Source: Sphingomonas paeninsulae (GTDB lineage Bacteria; Pseudomonadota; Alphaproteobacteria; Sphingomonadales; Sphingomonadaceae). Taken from it: DNA of 64,000 nucleotides. The DNA lies in the NCBI RefSeq assembly GCF_003660165.1, contig NZ_CP032829.1, positions 682,001 to 746,000 of the forward strand, given 5' to 3'. Numbering within the stretch: position 1 is the first letter of the stretch; every line of letters begins with the position of its first letter. The position numbers and the translations under genes are program-made. The notes under the pieces are model-generated. The model did not search any database. It saw nothing but the letters and a program-made list of their open reading frames with translations, and was not told the DNA's origin. This document shows positions 36,410 to 44,400 of the stretch, one piece after another.

Positions 36410-37762
36410 TTAAGTCGGCGCGAACGGGTTTTTCGGCGCGCGGAAGGTCAAGCGGACAGGCACAGCACCAAAGCCAAGTTCGCGACGGATACCGTTGACC
36501 AGATAGCGGCGATAGCTTTCAGGCAACTGATCCACGCGCGTCCCGAAGATCACAAAGCTTGGCGGGCGCGATTTGATCTGCGTGATGTAGCGCAATTTGA
36601 TGCGACGACCACCGGGCGCAGGCGGCGGATTGGCCTCCAGCGCGCGTTCGAACCAGCGGTTGAGCTCACCGGTAGGCACGCGCTTCGACCAGGCATCACG
36701 CGTCTCGAAGGCGACCTTCAGCAGCACATCCAGCCCTTTGCCGGTCGCTGCCGATACCGTCAGCAGCGGAACGCCCTTGACCTGTGCAAACCCCTCATCA
36801 AGCGCGAAGCGCACGCCGTTGAACAGCGCGGACTGCCCTTCGGCAACGTCCCATTTGTTCAGCGCGATAACCATCGCGCGACCTTCTTCGAAAATCTGGT
36901 CGGCAATGCGCAGATCCTGCGCTTCCAGCCCGCGCGTGGCATCGAGCAACAGCACGACAACCTCGGCGAAATCGATGGCATGGGCGGTATCGGCAGCCGA
37001 AAGCTTTTCCAGCTTGTCCTCGACCTTGGCTTTGCGCCTCAGCCCAGCCGTATCGATCAGGCGAACCGCCCTGCCTTCGAATTCCCATTCGATGGCAATC
37101 GAATCGCGCGTGATGCCAGCCTCTGGGCCGGTAATCATGCGCTCTTCACCGAGAATCTTGTTCACCAGCGTCGATTTGCCCGCATTCGGTCGTCCAACAA
37201 TTGCCATCTTCAATGGCGCACTGGGCGATTCATCATCTTCCTCTACCACCGCTTCGACAGCGATCCGGTCAAGATGCGGCATCAATTCATCGAACAGATC
37301 CGCCAGTCCCTCGCCATGTTCGGCAGAGAACGGAATCGGTTCGCCAAAGCCAAGCGAGAAAGATTCGTACACACCACTATCGCCAGCACGCCCTTCGGCC
37401 TTGTTGGCAATCAGTATGACCGGCGTATTCGTACCACGCAGCCAGCGCGCAATTTCCTGATCGAGCGGAACTAGACCCGCTCGCGAATCGATGACGAACA
37501 GCGCCACATCTGCGCCTGCAACCGCCGCTTGCGTCTGCGCCCGCATCCGGCCCGGCAGAGTGGCGGCATCGTCTTCTTCGAACCCGGCGGTGTCCACCAG
37601 GCGAAAATTCATACCGCTCAGGTTCGCATCACCTTCACGACGGTCGCGGGTGACACCGGGCCGATCATCGACAAGCGCGACTTTCTTGCCGACAAGCCGG
37701 TTAAACAGCGTCGATTTGCCCACATTTGGACGACCGATAATGGCGACGACGGGCAAAGACAT
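36410..37762 (-). CDS. der: Ribosome-assembly GTPase Der (EngA)
   Basis: A 450-residue essential GTPase with two tandem G domains: GRPNVGKSTLFNRL at residue 8 with DTAGFE, and GRPNAGKSTLVNKIL near 190 with DTAGLRRK and NKWD, then a C-terminal KH-like domain (GRRIKLRYITQIKSRPPSFVIFG). It acts in 50S subunit maturation. It lies downstream of bamB and the TPR gene, the same order as yfgM-bamB-der in E. coli. A Pro/Thr end (APKNPFAPT) is normal. Confidence 0.95.
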   Translation of the reverse strand: MSLPVVAIIGRPNVGKSTLFNRLVGKKVALVDDRPGVTRDRREGDANLSGMNFRLVDTAGFEEDDAATLPGRMRAQTQAAVAGADVALFVIDSRAGLVPLDQEIARWLRGTNTPVILIANKAEGRAGDSGVYESFSLGFGEPIPFSAEHGEGLADLFDELMPHLDRIAVEAVVEEDDESPSAPLKMAIVGRPNAGKSTLVNKILGEERMITGPEAGITRDSIAIEWEFEGRAVRLIDTAGLRRKAKVEDKLEKLSAADTAHAIDFAEVVVLLLDATRGLEAQDLRIADQIFEEGRAMVIALNKWDVAEGQSALFNGVRFALDEGFAQVKGVPLLTVSAATGKGLDVLLKVAFETRDAWSKRVPTGELNRWFERALEANPPPAPGGRRIKLRYITQIKSRPPSFVIFGTRVDQLPESYRRYLVNGIRRELGFGAVPVRLTFRAPKNPFAPT

Positions 37763-37775
37763 TGTTTGAATCTTT

Positions 37776-37801
37776 CCCCCCTCCCGGTTTCAGGGAGAGG
37801 G
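37776..37801. repeat. GC-rich hairpin element between bamB and der
   Basis: CCCTCCC and GGGAGAGGG arms around a GGTTTCA loop form a strong stem in the 119-bp gap between bamB and der. Its position inside an operon argues against a terminator; it may be a REP-like element or an RNA processing and stability site. Confidence 0.45.
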
Positions 37802-37881
37802 TAAGGAGGGGTGGTTGGATGAGCGTAACAAATCGCGCCCGCTCCCGCTATCTTTACGGGGAGTGCGCTATCCGTTCGCGT

Positions 37882-39326
37882 TCAACGAAACGCGGTGATG
37901 CGCCCCGAATTGTCGAATATGTAAAGCACCGAATTGGCGACGATCGGTTGAAGGAATACCGGCTGGCCGATCTTGGTCGTATCCTGCGTTTTCCCATCGG
38001 TCGGCGAAACGGTCACCATCTCACCCGTCGAATTGGCGAGGATCAGGCGATCGCCTGCCAGCACTGGACCAGTCCAGGTCACTGTACCGTTCTTGGCCTT
38101 GCCCTTGCGGAAGCGCTCAAGCTGTGAAACCCAGCGGATTTTACCCGTTGCGCGCGCTATGCAAAGCAGCTTTGCCTCGTCGGTCACGACGAACACCCAC
38201 TCACCGGCAACCCAGGGGTCGACAGCCCGGCAACGTTCAGTTCCCACAGGCGCTGGCCGGTGACGAGTTCAAGGCTGACCATGCGGCCACCCAGTCCAAT
38301 TGCGAACACGCGCCCCTGATCGATCACAGGGTTGGCATCGATATCCGTCAACGTACCAACCGATGTGTTGATGCTGGTGCGCGAAAGCGTGTCCTGCCAG
38401 ACGCTGCGGCCATTCTCGTAACGATAGGCCGTCAGATCGCCCGAGGAAAAGCCGCTAACCACCGTTCCCTGGCCAATCGCAGGAGCCGCAACGCCGAACA
38501 CCCCGGCCACTGATACCGCGGCAGCCTCTGTCCATTCAGTATTGCCGTCGGTTGCACGCAGAGCGAACAACTGATTGTCCTGGCTCATGACATAGATATT
38601 GCCGAGCGCAACAGAAGGAGCACCGCGCAATGGGGCGCTCAGATGCTTTTTCCAGATAACCGAACCATCGGCGATCTTCAGCGCGCCGACATCGCCCATG
38701 CCGTTGGTTGCGTACAATATCCCGTCATCGACGCTGACCCCACCACCGAACAACGCGTTGTTGTTATTCTTCTTTTTGCTCTTCTTCTTTTTCTTGCCAT
38801 CATCGCTGGGGGCCGCGGCATCAGGTGCCGCAGCGGGCTCGGCCGCCACAGGGGGCGCAATGCCGTCGTCGCCGAACACAACCGACCATGTCTTTGCACC
38901 GGTGACTGCATCGAACGCCGTGATGCGTGCGTCGGTATCCATGACATAAAGCTTGCCACCAGCGACGACCGGGGTCGCGGCGAGGCGCGTCGCCTTTGAC
39001 GAACTGGCGACGCGCGCCATCCATGCTTGCGACAGGGTAGTACCAAGGGCGAGATGCCCCATCGACTTGCTCGCGCTGCCGCCGGGTTGACCCCAGGCAT
39101 CGTTGGGCGTGGCAGGCGGCAATGTGACCGCAACACCGGCCAGTGCAGGCTCTACTTCGACGCCGTTTTCGCTGGTCAGGATCGGAACGCGATCACCGGC
39201 CAGCATCGACTTCGGCTTACTCGCCTTGAACACACCGCAGCCGCTAAGCGCCAGTGCCAGCCCCAGAACCGGAGCCAGCGCCATTGCTCCGCGATAATAC
39301 CGCGCGCCCGTTTTGGTCTTCATCAT
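37882..39326 (-). CDS. bamB: Outer-membrane assembly lipoprotein BamB (frameshifted in this sequence)
   Basis: An eight-bladed PQQ-type beta-propeller of the BAM complex. The lipobox is LALALSGCG near residue 30, so it is a lipoprotein; repeats such as GGKLYVMDTDARITAFDAVTG, then VWQDTLSRTSIN follow. The frame breaks after GLSTP and the C-terminal blade resumes in another frame (PWVAGEWVFVVTDEAKLL). One missing C in the run at 38215-38218 explains this. An odd feature is a Lys/Asn-rich insert (KKKKKSKKKNNNN) after an Ala/Pro linker. Neighbours TPR-bamB-der match the known operon. Confidence 0.88.
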
Positions 39327-39327
39327 T

Positions 39328-40064
39328 CTAATTCTTGTCCTTACCGGTGGCGTTGCCGGTCGCGGCGGCTTTGCCTGCGCCCGCTGGTATCGCCTCGACA
39401 CCAAATATACCTGCCAACTGAACGATGCGCGAACGGATCGTCGGCGGCACTTGTTCGTCGCCAATCATCGCCTTGAACGTTGCTCCGGCAAGGTCGGGCT
39501 TGTTCATTTTCATATAGGCCACGCCGACCATTTCACCCGCGCTGCCGAACCACGGATTACCGGGAATGGCGAGCGGTTTCAGGCGGGCAACGACCTGTTC
39601 CGGCTTAAGCGTGTCATACTCGCTCGCGGTCTGGCGAACGAGCGCAAGATCACGATATGGCTGGGCCAGTGACGTATCAGCGGCAACCGCACCGAATTGC
39701 GCAGCGGCACTTTTCAAATCGCCTTTTTGAACGGCGAGGTCGGCCAGGGTCAGCGCAGCAGCAGCCTTATACCCAGGGACTTTCGACGTAGCGAGCGCAT
39801 CCAGCCGGGGGCCAACCCCTGTGTTTTATCTACGGCCAGATCGTCCATAGCGCCGGAAAGCTGTTCGCCTTCGACGCCAGCGGCTTCCGCTTGTCGCGAC
39901 TGCCAGTATAAAAACCCGCCAAGTGCGACAAGCGCGGCGACGATCCCGATAACGATCAAGCGACCCCAGCGCTGCCAGATGCTGGCAAACTGGTCGCGCC
40001 GCAGTTCGTCATCGACTTCGCGCAGAAAGGCTTCGTTGGTCGGGGGCGTCGAGGCCAATTTCAA
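39328..40064 (-). CDS. YfgM-like TPR membrane protein (frameshifted in this sequence)
   Basis: An inner-membrane protein with one N-terminal anchor (RLIVIGIVAALVALGGFLYW) after a cytoplasmic segment EAFLREVDDELRRDQ, and a periplasmic tetratricopeptide-like helical domain (SLAQPYRDLALVRQ, then GNPWFGSAGEMVGVAYM). In E. coli YfgM is a SecYEG-associated chaperone partner. The frame breaks near 39807-39811, where one extra C in a five-C run (coding strand) joins the halves through RLDALATSKVPGYKAAAAL. The start is TTG. It directly precedes bamB. Confidence 0.82.
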
Positions 40065-40115
40065 TTCTCTCTCACGATAAACCGCCGCACCCTTAGCGTT
40101 GGTGCACGCGCACGG

Positions 40116-40976
40116 CTAGTCCTTGGGCGCGTAGGTCTGATCCGGCGTGGGAAAGCTGCGATCACGGACTTCGGCGGCGTATTTTTGCGCAGCATCGCCG
40201 ATCAATCCCGACATGTCGGCATAGCGTTTTACAAAGCGCGCCGTGCGATCGAACAGGCCAAGCATATCTTCGGCGACCAGCACCTGTCCGTCGCAATGCA
40301 CCGATGCACCTATGCCGATGGTAGGGCAGGAAACGCTGTTGGTGATCTCTACCGCTATCGGTTCGACAACGCCTTCGATCACGAAAGCAAATGCACCCGC
40401 GCTGTCGATGGCTTTTGCGTCGGCGATTATCTTGGCACGTTCAGCTTCGCTCCGGCCTCGTGCGCCATATCCGCCAAGCTGGTTTACGGCCTGCGGGGTC
40501 AGTCCGATATGCCCCATCACAGGAATTCCACGCGCCGAAAGAAAGGCTATCGTTGGCGCCATCGCCTCGCCGCCCTCCAGCTTGACCCCGGCGGCTCCCG
40601 TTTCCTTCAGGATGCGCGCCGCACTGTGGAATGCCTGCTCAGGCGATGCTTCGTAACTTCCGAACGGCATATCGATCAGGACGACGGCATGATAGCTGCC
40701 GCGCACGACCGCCGCGCCATGAGCACACATCATTTCGAGCGTGACGGGAACCGTGGACGGCAGGCCATATATCACTTGCCCCAGCGAATCACCGACGAGA
40801 AGCATGTCGCAATGCGGATCGAGCAATTGCGCCGTCCGCACAGTGTATGCGGTCAGCATCACCAGCGGCGTCTTTCCCTTCGCCTTGCGAATTGCCGGAA
40901 TGGTCAGGCGCTTCATCGGAGCCGGCGTCGGGGTCGCGCGACTGGTGGAGGTATCGATTGTGTAGGTCGTGGACAT
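40116..40976 (-). CDS. panB: 3-methyl-2-oxobutanoate hydroxymethyltransferase
   Basis: A 286-residue TIM-barrel enzyme for the first step of pantothenate synthesis, adding a hydroxymethyl group from methylene-THF to alpha-ketoisovalerate. Metal and substrate residues are in [57 protein letters not shown], and the catalytic Glu lies in AFVIEGV. The family core begins at [13 protein letters not shown]; the first 22 residues are a low-complexity lead. No panC is adjacent. Confidence 0.94.
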   Translation of the reverse strand: MSTTYTIDTSTSRATPTPAPMKRLTIPAIRKAKGKTPLVMLTAYTVRTAQLLDPHCDMLLVGDSLGQVIYGLPSTVPVTLEMMCAHGAAVVRGSYHAVVLIDMPFGSYEASPEQAFHSAARILKETGAAGVKLEGGEAMAPTIAFLSARGIPVMGHIGLTPQAVNQLGGYGARGRSEAERAKIIADAKAIDSAGAFAFVIEGVVEPIAVEITNSVSCPTIGIGASVHCDGQVLVAEDMLGLFDRTARFVKRYADMSGLIGDAAQKYAAEVRDRSFPTPDQTYAPKD

Positions 40977-41022
40977 GGCCCGCTTCTAACCCGGTGGCGC
41001 CGGCATTGCCACAGCCCCTTGC

Positions 41023-41304
41023 TCAGCTAACGACCACGCCCTTCCAGAAAGCGACGCGCCCGGCAATTTCACTCGCCTCGCGCTTTGGACATTTATAATA
41101 CCACGCAGCGTCGCGGTTTTCTGCGCCACCGGCCCGGACGGAATAATAGTTCGCTGTCCCCTTCCACGGGCACGCCGACGTCGTAGCGCTATCGAAAAGC
41201 ACACCGGGAGTTACCGATTCGGCAGGAAAATAATGATTGCCTTCGACAACTACAATGTCGTCGCTCTCGGCGATCGTTACGCCGTTCCAGACTGCCTTCA
41301 CCAT
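41023..41304 (-). CDS. DUF427 domain protein
   Basis: A 93-residue protein of the DUF427 (NTP-transferase-like beta-barrel) family. The family motifs VEGNHYFP, TSACPWKGTANYYS and AAWYYKCPKREASEIAGRVAFWKG are all present. Its function is not established. It begins five bases after the stop of the RidA-family gene, so the two are co-transcribed. Confidence 0.88.
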   Translation of the reverse strand: MVKAVWNGVTIAESDDIVVVEGNHYFPAESVTPGVLFDSATTSACPWKGTANYYSVRAGGAENRDAAWYYKCPKREASEIAGRVAFWKGVVVS

Positions 41305-41308
41305 CGCA

Positions 41309-41689
41309 TTATCCCTTGAATGCCGTAACCTCTATCTCGATCTTCATTTCGGGAGTGACGAGGCCGGTTACAAGGCAGGTTGCCGCCGGGCGTATGTCGG
41401 CGAACACCGCGCCCAGCACGGGGCCGATTGCCGACCAATAGGCCGCGTCGGCGATATAATAGGTTGCGCGGACCACATCGGCCATTGCGAAGCCCCCCTC
41501 CGCCAGCGCTTTTGCAATCGTAGCGAGCGCGTTGGCCGCCTGATCCTCGACACTGTCGGGCATCGTCATATTGGCATAATCATAGCCAGTGGTTCCGGCG
41601 ACGAAGCACCAGTCCCCCTGCACGACGGCACGGCTATAGCCGACGGTGGTTTCGAATGGCGAACCGGATGAGATGAGTTGGCGTGTCAT
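41309..41689 (-). CDS. RidA-family protein (YjgF/YER057c/UK114)
   Basis: A 126-residue member of the RidA superfamily. Features are GTTGYDYANMTMPDSVEDQA, ALATIAKALAEGGFAMADVVRATYYIAD and the C-terminal MKIEIEVTAF. The RidA active-site Arg (usually in ARxxVxV before the end) is not obvious: PAATCLV takes the place of the usual R-A-T/S-P segment, so it is more likely a Rid subgroup of unknown activity than a classic enamine deaminase. The ATG at 41689 is preferred. It is upstream of DUF427. Confidence 0.83.
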   Translation of the reverse strand: MTRQLISSGSPFETTVGYSRAVVQGDWCFVAGTTGYDYANMTMPDSVEDQAANALATIAKALAEGGFAMADVVRATYYIADAAYWSAIGPVLGAVFADIRPAATCLVTGLVTPEMKIEIEVTAFKG

Positions 41690-41728
41690 GGCGCAGCGCA
41701 TTGGCAATTACACGGTGCGCTGTCCAGC

Positions 41729-42076
41729 TTAGCCTAAAGTCGTTGTCCATAATTCGGGTTTGAAACCGACGAGCAACACCCCCTCGCCCTCGACAATCGG
41801 ACGTTTGATCATCGAAGGGTTGGCGATCATCAGCTTGATGGCCTTGTCGCGCGTCAAGTCGGCTTTATCTTCGGCAGGTAAGGCACGGAAGGTTGTACCG
41901 GCTTTGTTGAGCACGGCTTCCCACCCGAGACCATCGCACCAACGCGCCAGTGAAACCTGATCGATGCCTGCCTTTTTATAGTCGTGAAAAACGAAGGCAA
42001 CGCCATGTGCATCGAGCCACGTCCGCGCTTTTTTCACCGTGTCGCAATTTGGTATACCGTAAACAGTCAACGTCAT
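41729..42076 (-). CDS. ArsC/Spx-family (YffB-like) reductase-like protein
   Basis: A 115-residue thioredoxin-fold protein. GIPNCDTVKKARTWLDAHGV and the central KAGTTFRALPAEDKADLTRDKAI, then NPSMIKRPIV, are the YffB/ArsC pattern, with one catalytic Cys and the Arg in KRP. YffB-type members usually use glutathione and are not proven arsenate reductases; no ars genes are nearby. The ATG at 42076 is chosen over an upstream in-frame extension. Confidence 0.85.
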   Translation of the reverse strand: MTLTVYGIPNCDTVKKARTWLDAHGVAFVFHDYKKAGIDQVSLARWCDGLGWEAVLNKAGTTFRALPAEDKADLTRDKAIKLMIANPSMIKRPIVEGEGVLLVGFKPELWTTTLG

Positions 42077-42265
42077 CGCGGTTCCTCTGTCGAATCTGTG
42101 TCGCCCTATCCGCGATTGCGGCGTCAGCCAACAGAAGTCATCTGTCTGCAAACGCCCAATTCCGGACATTGCGTAGTGAGGGTGGCGCGGCTCGTCAGCG
42201 AGGGGGCCGGGAACCAATCAGTCTTGCGAGGAACCAAGTGAAAACGACGAGAGCGGTGCCTTGTA

Positions 42266-42493
42266 CTAAGCCGTCGCAATCGTTGTGAGGATCAGGTTTT
42301 CCGGCACGATCGCCAAGCCCACGAAGTTTACATAGCTCCAGAGGAGGCCTGCCCAAGCCGCGTAAACGATCGGCGGCGTTGGATGGAAGCGGCGCTGCCA
42401 CCACACGATAGCGCCGATGCAAACTAAAAATACCGCAACGTCGATCAGGAGAAAAAGGAAGAGGGTGGGGGCGAGGTCGCCTGTTTTCTCCAT
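42266..42493 (-). CDS. Small hypothetical membrane protein (75 aa)
   Basis: A 75-residue ORF with two hydrophobic stretches (LFLFLLIDVAVFLVCIGAIV and a second around AAWAGLLWSYVNFVGLAIV) and a short polar link WWQRRFHPTPP. It starts at an ATG. No family is recognised. It lies at the edge of a gene-poor patch with scattered repeats, and I rate it as only moderately likely to be expressed. Confidence 0.42.
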   Translation of the reverse strand: MEKTGDLAPTLFLFLLIDVAVFLVCIGAIVWWQRRFHPTPPIVYAAWAGLLWSYVNFVGLAIVPENLILTTIATA

Positions 42494-42525
42494 GATGCGA
42501 TCATGCCGCAGAGGACGGCTGTGTC

Positions 42526-42616
42526 AACGTCCGCTTCCCACCAGTTTTGCCATTCGCCGTTAACGACAAGCTGGTGATAGGCGTCGGGCAGTTCGCGCCC
42601 ATTTGCAGACGTTAAC
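42526..42616. repeat. GTCCGC-type inverted-repeat element, copy 1
   Basis: The element opens with AACGTCCGCTTCCCACCA and closes with GCAGACGTTAACG, so its ends form an imperfect inverted repeat about 90 bp apart. The 13-mer CCGCTTCCCACCA (42531-42543) recurs exactly at 42892-42904, on the other side of the small ORF at 42649. Confidence 0.45.
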
Positions 42617-42648
42617 GTGCCGGGTATGATCACTCCGAGGAGTCCGCG

Positions 42649-42885
42649 ATGAGCCAACATTCATTACCCGTTGGATTGGCGTTGTTCATGGGGCTGTCAT
42701 GCGGAGGGAGCGCAGCGTTCGTGCTGTGGAGGACATTCGGTGCGATCCGCTCCGGGTCGATGTGGCTTCGCGGGCAGAATGTAGCCAGATCTGACGAGCC
42801 AATTTGGTTCTGGGCGTATGTGGCGACGTACTTGGTGATGTTGGGGGCTTTGCTCTACGGTTTAGGTCAAGCGATCACTCAATAG
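42649..42885 (+). CDS. Small hypothetical membrane protein (78 aa)
   Basis: A 78-residue ORF with two hydrophobic helices (LPVGLALFMGLSCGGSAAFV and FWAYVATYLVMLGALLYGLG) joined by a polar, basic loop. GAGGAG sits seven bases before the ATG, a strong ribosome-binding site that favours a real gene. It is bracketed by two copies of the CCGCTTCCCACCA repeat. No family is recognised. Confidence 0.5.
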   Translation: MSQHSLPVGLALFMGLSCGGSAAFVLWRTFGAIRSGSMWLRGQNVARSDEPIWFWAYVATYLVMLGALLYGLGQAITQ

Positions 42886-42891
42886 CTACGA

Positions 42892-42965
42892 CCGCTTCCC
42901 ACCATTTCGAGACATTTCGGCTCGGCGCCGGTAGAATGGACGCTCCCGTCCAGTTGCGGACCTTA
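42892..42965. repeat. GTCCGC-type repeat element, copy 2
   Basis: Begins with CCGCTTCCCACCA, identical to the copy at 42531, and ends near GTTGCGGACCTTAG; the GACCGC and GCGGAC ends form a loose inverted repeat. It lies between two small membrane-protein ORFs. Confidence 0.42.
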
Positions 42966-42988
42966 GCGATTTACGCGACAAAGATGCG

Positions 42989-43255
42989 ATGCGGTGGAAC
43001 GACCTTACAACGACCCTGATTGCATTACTGTGGTCACTTTTGTTGGTGTCGGGTGTTGAAGGTCTTATTGGTATAAGGTCGCGACACATTCCCGGCTACC
43101 CAGCAACAGCACAAATAATCCTGTATGCCGGGGTGCCAGTTCTGTTTTTGCTGTTTTTAGTTGGAGCGGCTATCCTCTCGCGAAAGGCTCGCTGGTTTTA
43201 CGACCTCTACCCTTTTGCGACCGGGTTGGTCGCGTTGTTCACTTTTCCCGTTTAG
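42989..43255 (+). CDS. Small hypothetical membrane protein (88 aa)
   Basis: An 88-residue ORF with three hydrophobic segments (TLIALLWSLLLVSGVEGL, IILYAGVPVLFLLFLVGAAI and FATGLVALFTFPV). It ends in a stop that is followed by a 300-bp stretch without a gene. No ribosome-binding site is convincing, base composition is lower in GC than nearby genes, and no family is recognised. Confidence 0.42.
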   Translation: MRWNDLTTTLIALLWSLLLVSGVEGLIGIRSRHIPGYPATAQIILYAGVPVLFLLFLVGAAILSRKARWFYDLYPFATGLVALFTFPV

Positions 43256-43563
43256 ATGTTTTGGGGCGGCGGCGTTTAAACAACGGTTGAGCTAGATGGC
43301 AGCTTTCCAGTCTCAGTGACCAGCGGAACGGCAGCTATCCACCATCCAGAGGCATTCCGGCTTTTTGCAAACGGCGGCAACCGCCCCTTTGCGGACGTTG
43401 CCAGCCATATTCGACGTCGCTACAAACGGCCTGTCGAAAAAGGGAAGATCGGTGCGGTTAGCCCAATCCCTGCGAAATCAGGCCCTGTCCCTCGCTGCGG
43501 CGTTGAGTCCCAAGACCTTGAACGTTGTTGTAACGGTGCAGCAGCGAATGAAAGGCTTTGGAT
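43256..43563. other. Gap without a credible gene; repeat relics
   Basis: About 300 bp between a small membrane ORF and the VOC gene. It contains motifs of the GTCCGC repeat family (GCAACCGCCCCTTTGCGGACGTT around 43378-43400) but no ORF with a plausible start, codon use or family. I see no promoter or RNA gene here. Confidence 0.5.
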
Positions 43564-43986
43564 ATGCAACAGCAGATCTCCGTCATCACTCTTGGCATCA
43601 GCGATTTGGCACGCTCCCGTCGGTTCTACTTTGAGGGATTTGGATGGGCGCCTGTGTTCGAGAATGACGAAATCATCTTTTATCAGATGAATGGATTTGT
43701 GCTCGGGACCTTCGAGAAGTCCGCGCTTGAAAAAGACATGGCCCGCTCTGGGCTATCTACGCCCGGCGCATTTTCGTTCGCGCACAATGTGCCAAGCCAA
43801 GCGGACGTTGCAGGCGTGATGGAGCAGTTGGTCACTGCCGGCGGCCGTCTCATCAGACCGGCAGATGCCTCCTCGCATGGTGGGTTCCGAGGCTATGTGG
43901 CCGATCCTGATGATCACGCTTGGGAGATAGCGTGGAATCCAAACTGGCCCATTGATGAGAATGGCCACGTCACCTTCGCGCTTTGA
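43564..43986 (+). CDS. VOC-family (glyoxalase/bleomycin-resistance-like) protein
   Basis: A 140-residue protein of the vicinal oxygen chelate superfamily. Typical pieces are VITLGISDLARSRRFYFEGFGW at the N-terminus and GFRGYVADPDDHAWEIAWNPNW near the end, where the last Glu is a metal-ligand position. The ATG at 43564 has GAAAGG upstream; the TTG two codons earlier is less likely. It could be a lyase, dioxygenase-like or resistance protein; the sequence does not decide. It is isolated in the repeat-rich patch. Confidence 0.82.
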   Translation: MQQQISVITLGISDLARSRRFYFEGFGWAPVFENDEIIFYQMNGFVLGTFEKSALEKDMARSGLSTPGAFSFAHNVPSQADVAGVMEQLVTAGGRLIRPADASSHGGFRGYVADPDDHAWEIAWNPNWPIDENGHVTFAL

Positions 43987-43993
43987 ACTCGCG

Positions 43994-44027
43994 GTCCGCT
44001 TTCCTGTGTTCTCGCAGGGGAGCGGAC
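43994..44027. repeat. GTCCGCT/AGCGGAC hairpin, GTCCGC family
   Basis: Perfect 7-bp arms GTCCGCT and AGCGGAC extend by four more pairs including G-U, giving an 11-bp stem with a 12-nt loop. It starts 8 bp after the VOC stop, so it may also end that transcript, but no T-run follows. Confidence 0.45.
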
Positions 44028-44118
44028 GGTCGGCAATCCACCAAGATCAGCCCTTCAGCCTGCCAGAAAAATAGCCTTTCGCGACCCAATCGGCATGCCG
44101 TATAAAATCACGGCGCGC

Positions 44119-44394
44119 CTAACCCTGATCGGACCGATTTTCGCCGGTAGCCATAGTTTCGGCAAGCCGCATCAATTCGTCCGGATTAAGGATCCAGGTG
44201 CGCGTCTTACGTCCGACGCGAAATACAGGTTTCGTGAGCAAGACGCGTGAATCCGCCTGAGTGGCCGCCTTGAACGCAGCGAAGTGGCGCACACAATCGT
44301 GGAGGGTTCCGATGAAGGGCGCGGTGCCGTCAAGATCGATTAACGTGGCTTGCTCATCCCACGCAATCGCGGCGGAGGTCAGCTCGATCGGCAT
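44119..44394 (-). CDS. Hypothetical protein downstream of guaA (91 aa)
   Basis: A 91-residue soluble protein starting six bases after the guaA stop, so probably co-transcribed. The central part (LTKPVFRVGRKTRTWILNPDELMRLAETM) looks like a beta strand plus helix; no catalytic motif or family is recognised. The ATG is in a reasonable place, and the composition matches host genes. Function unknown. Confidence 0.55.
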   Translation of the reverse strand: MPIELTSAAIAWDEQATLIDLDGTAPFIGTLHDCVRHFAAFKAATQADSRVLLTKPVFRVGRKTRTWILNPDELMRLAETMATGENRSDQG

Positions 44395-44400
44395 TTTTGC

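Noticed and set aside
38761-38800. Possible simple-sequence or CRISPR-like repetition in bamB
   Set aside because: It is a short Lys/Asn codon tract in a coding frame, without spacers or regular repeats. No CRISPR-like array was found anywhere in the window.
42126-44030. Genomic island or prophage remnant
   Set aside because: No integrase, transposase, tRNA attachment site or phage protein is present; only small ORFs and short repeats, so an island claim is not supported.
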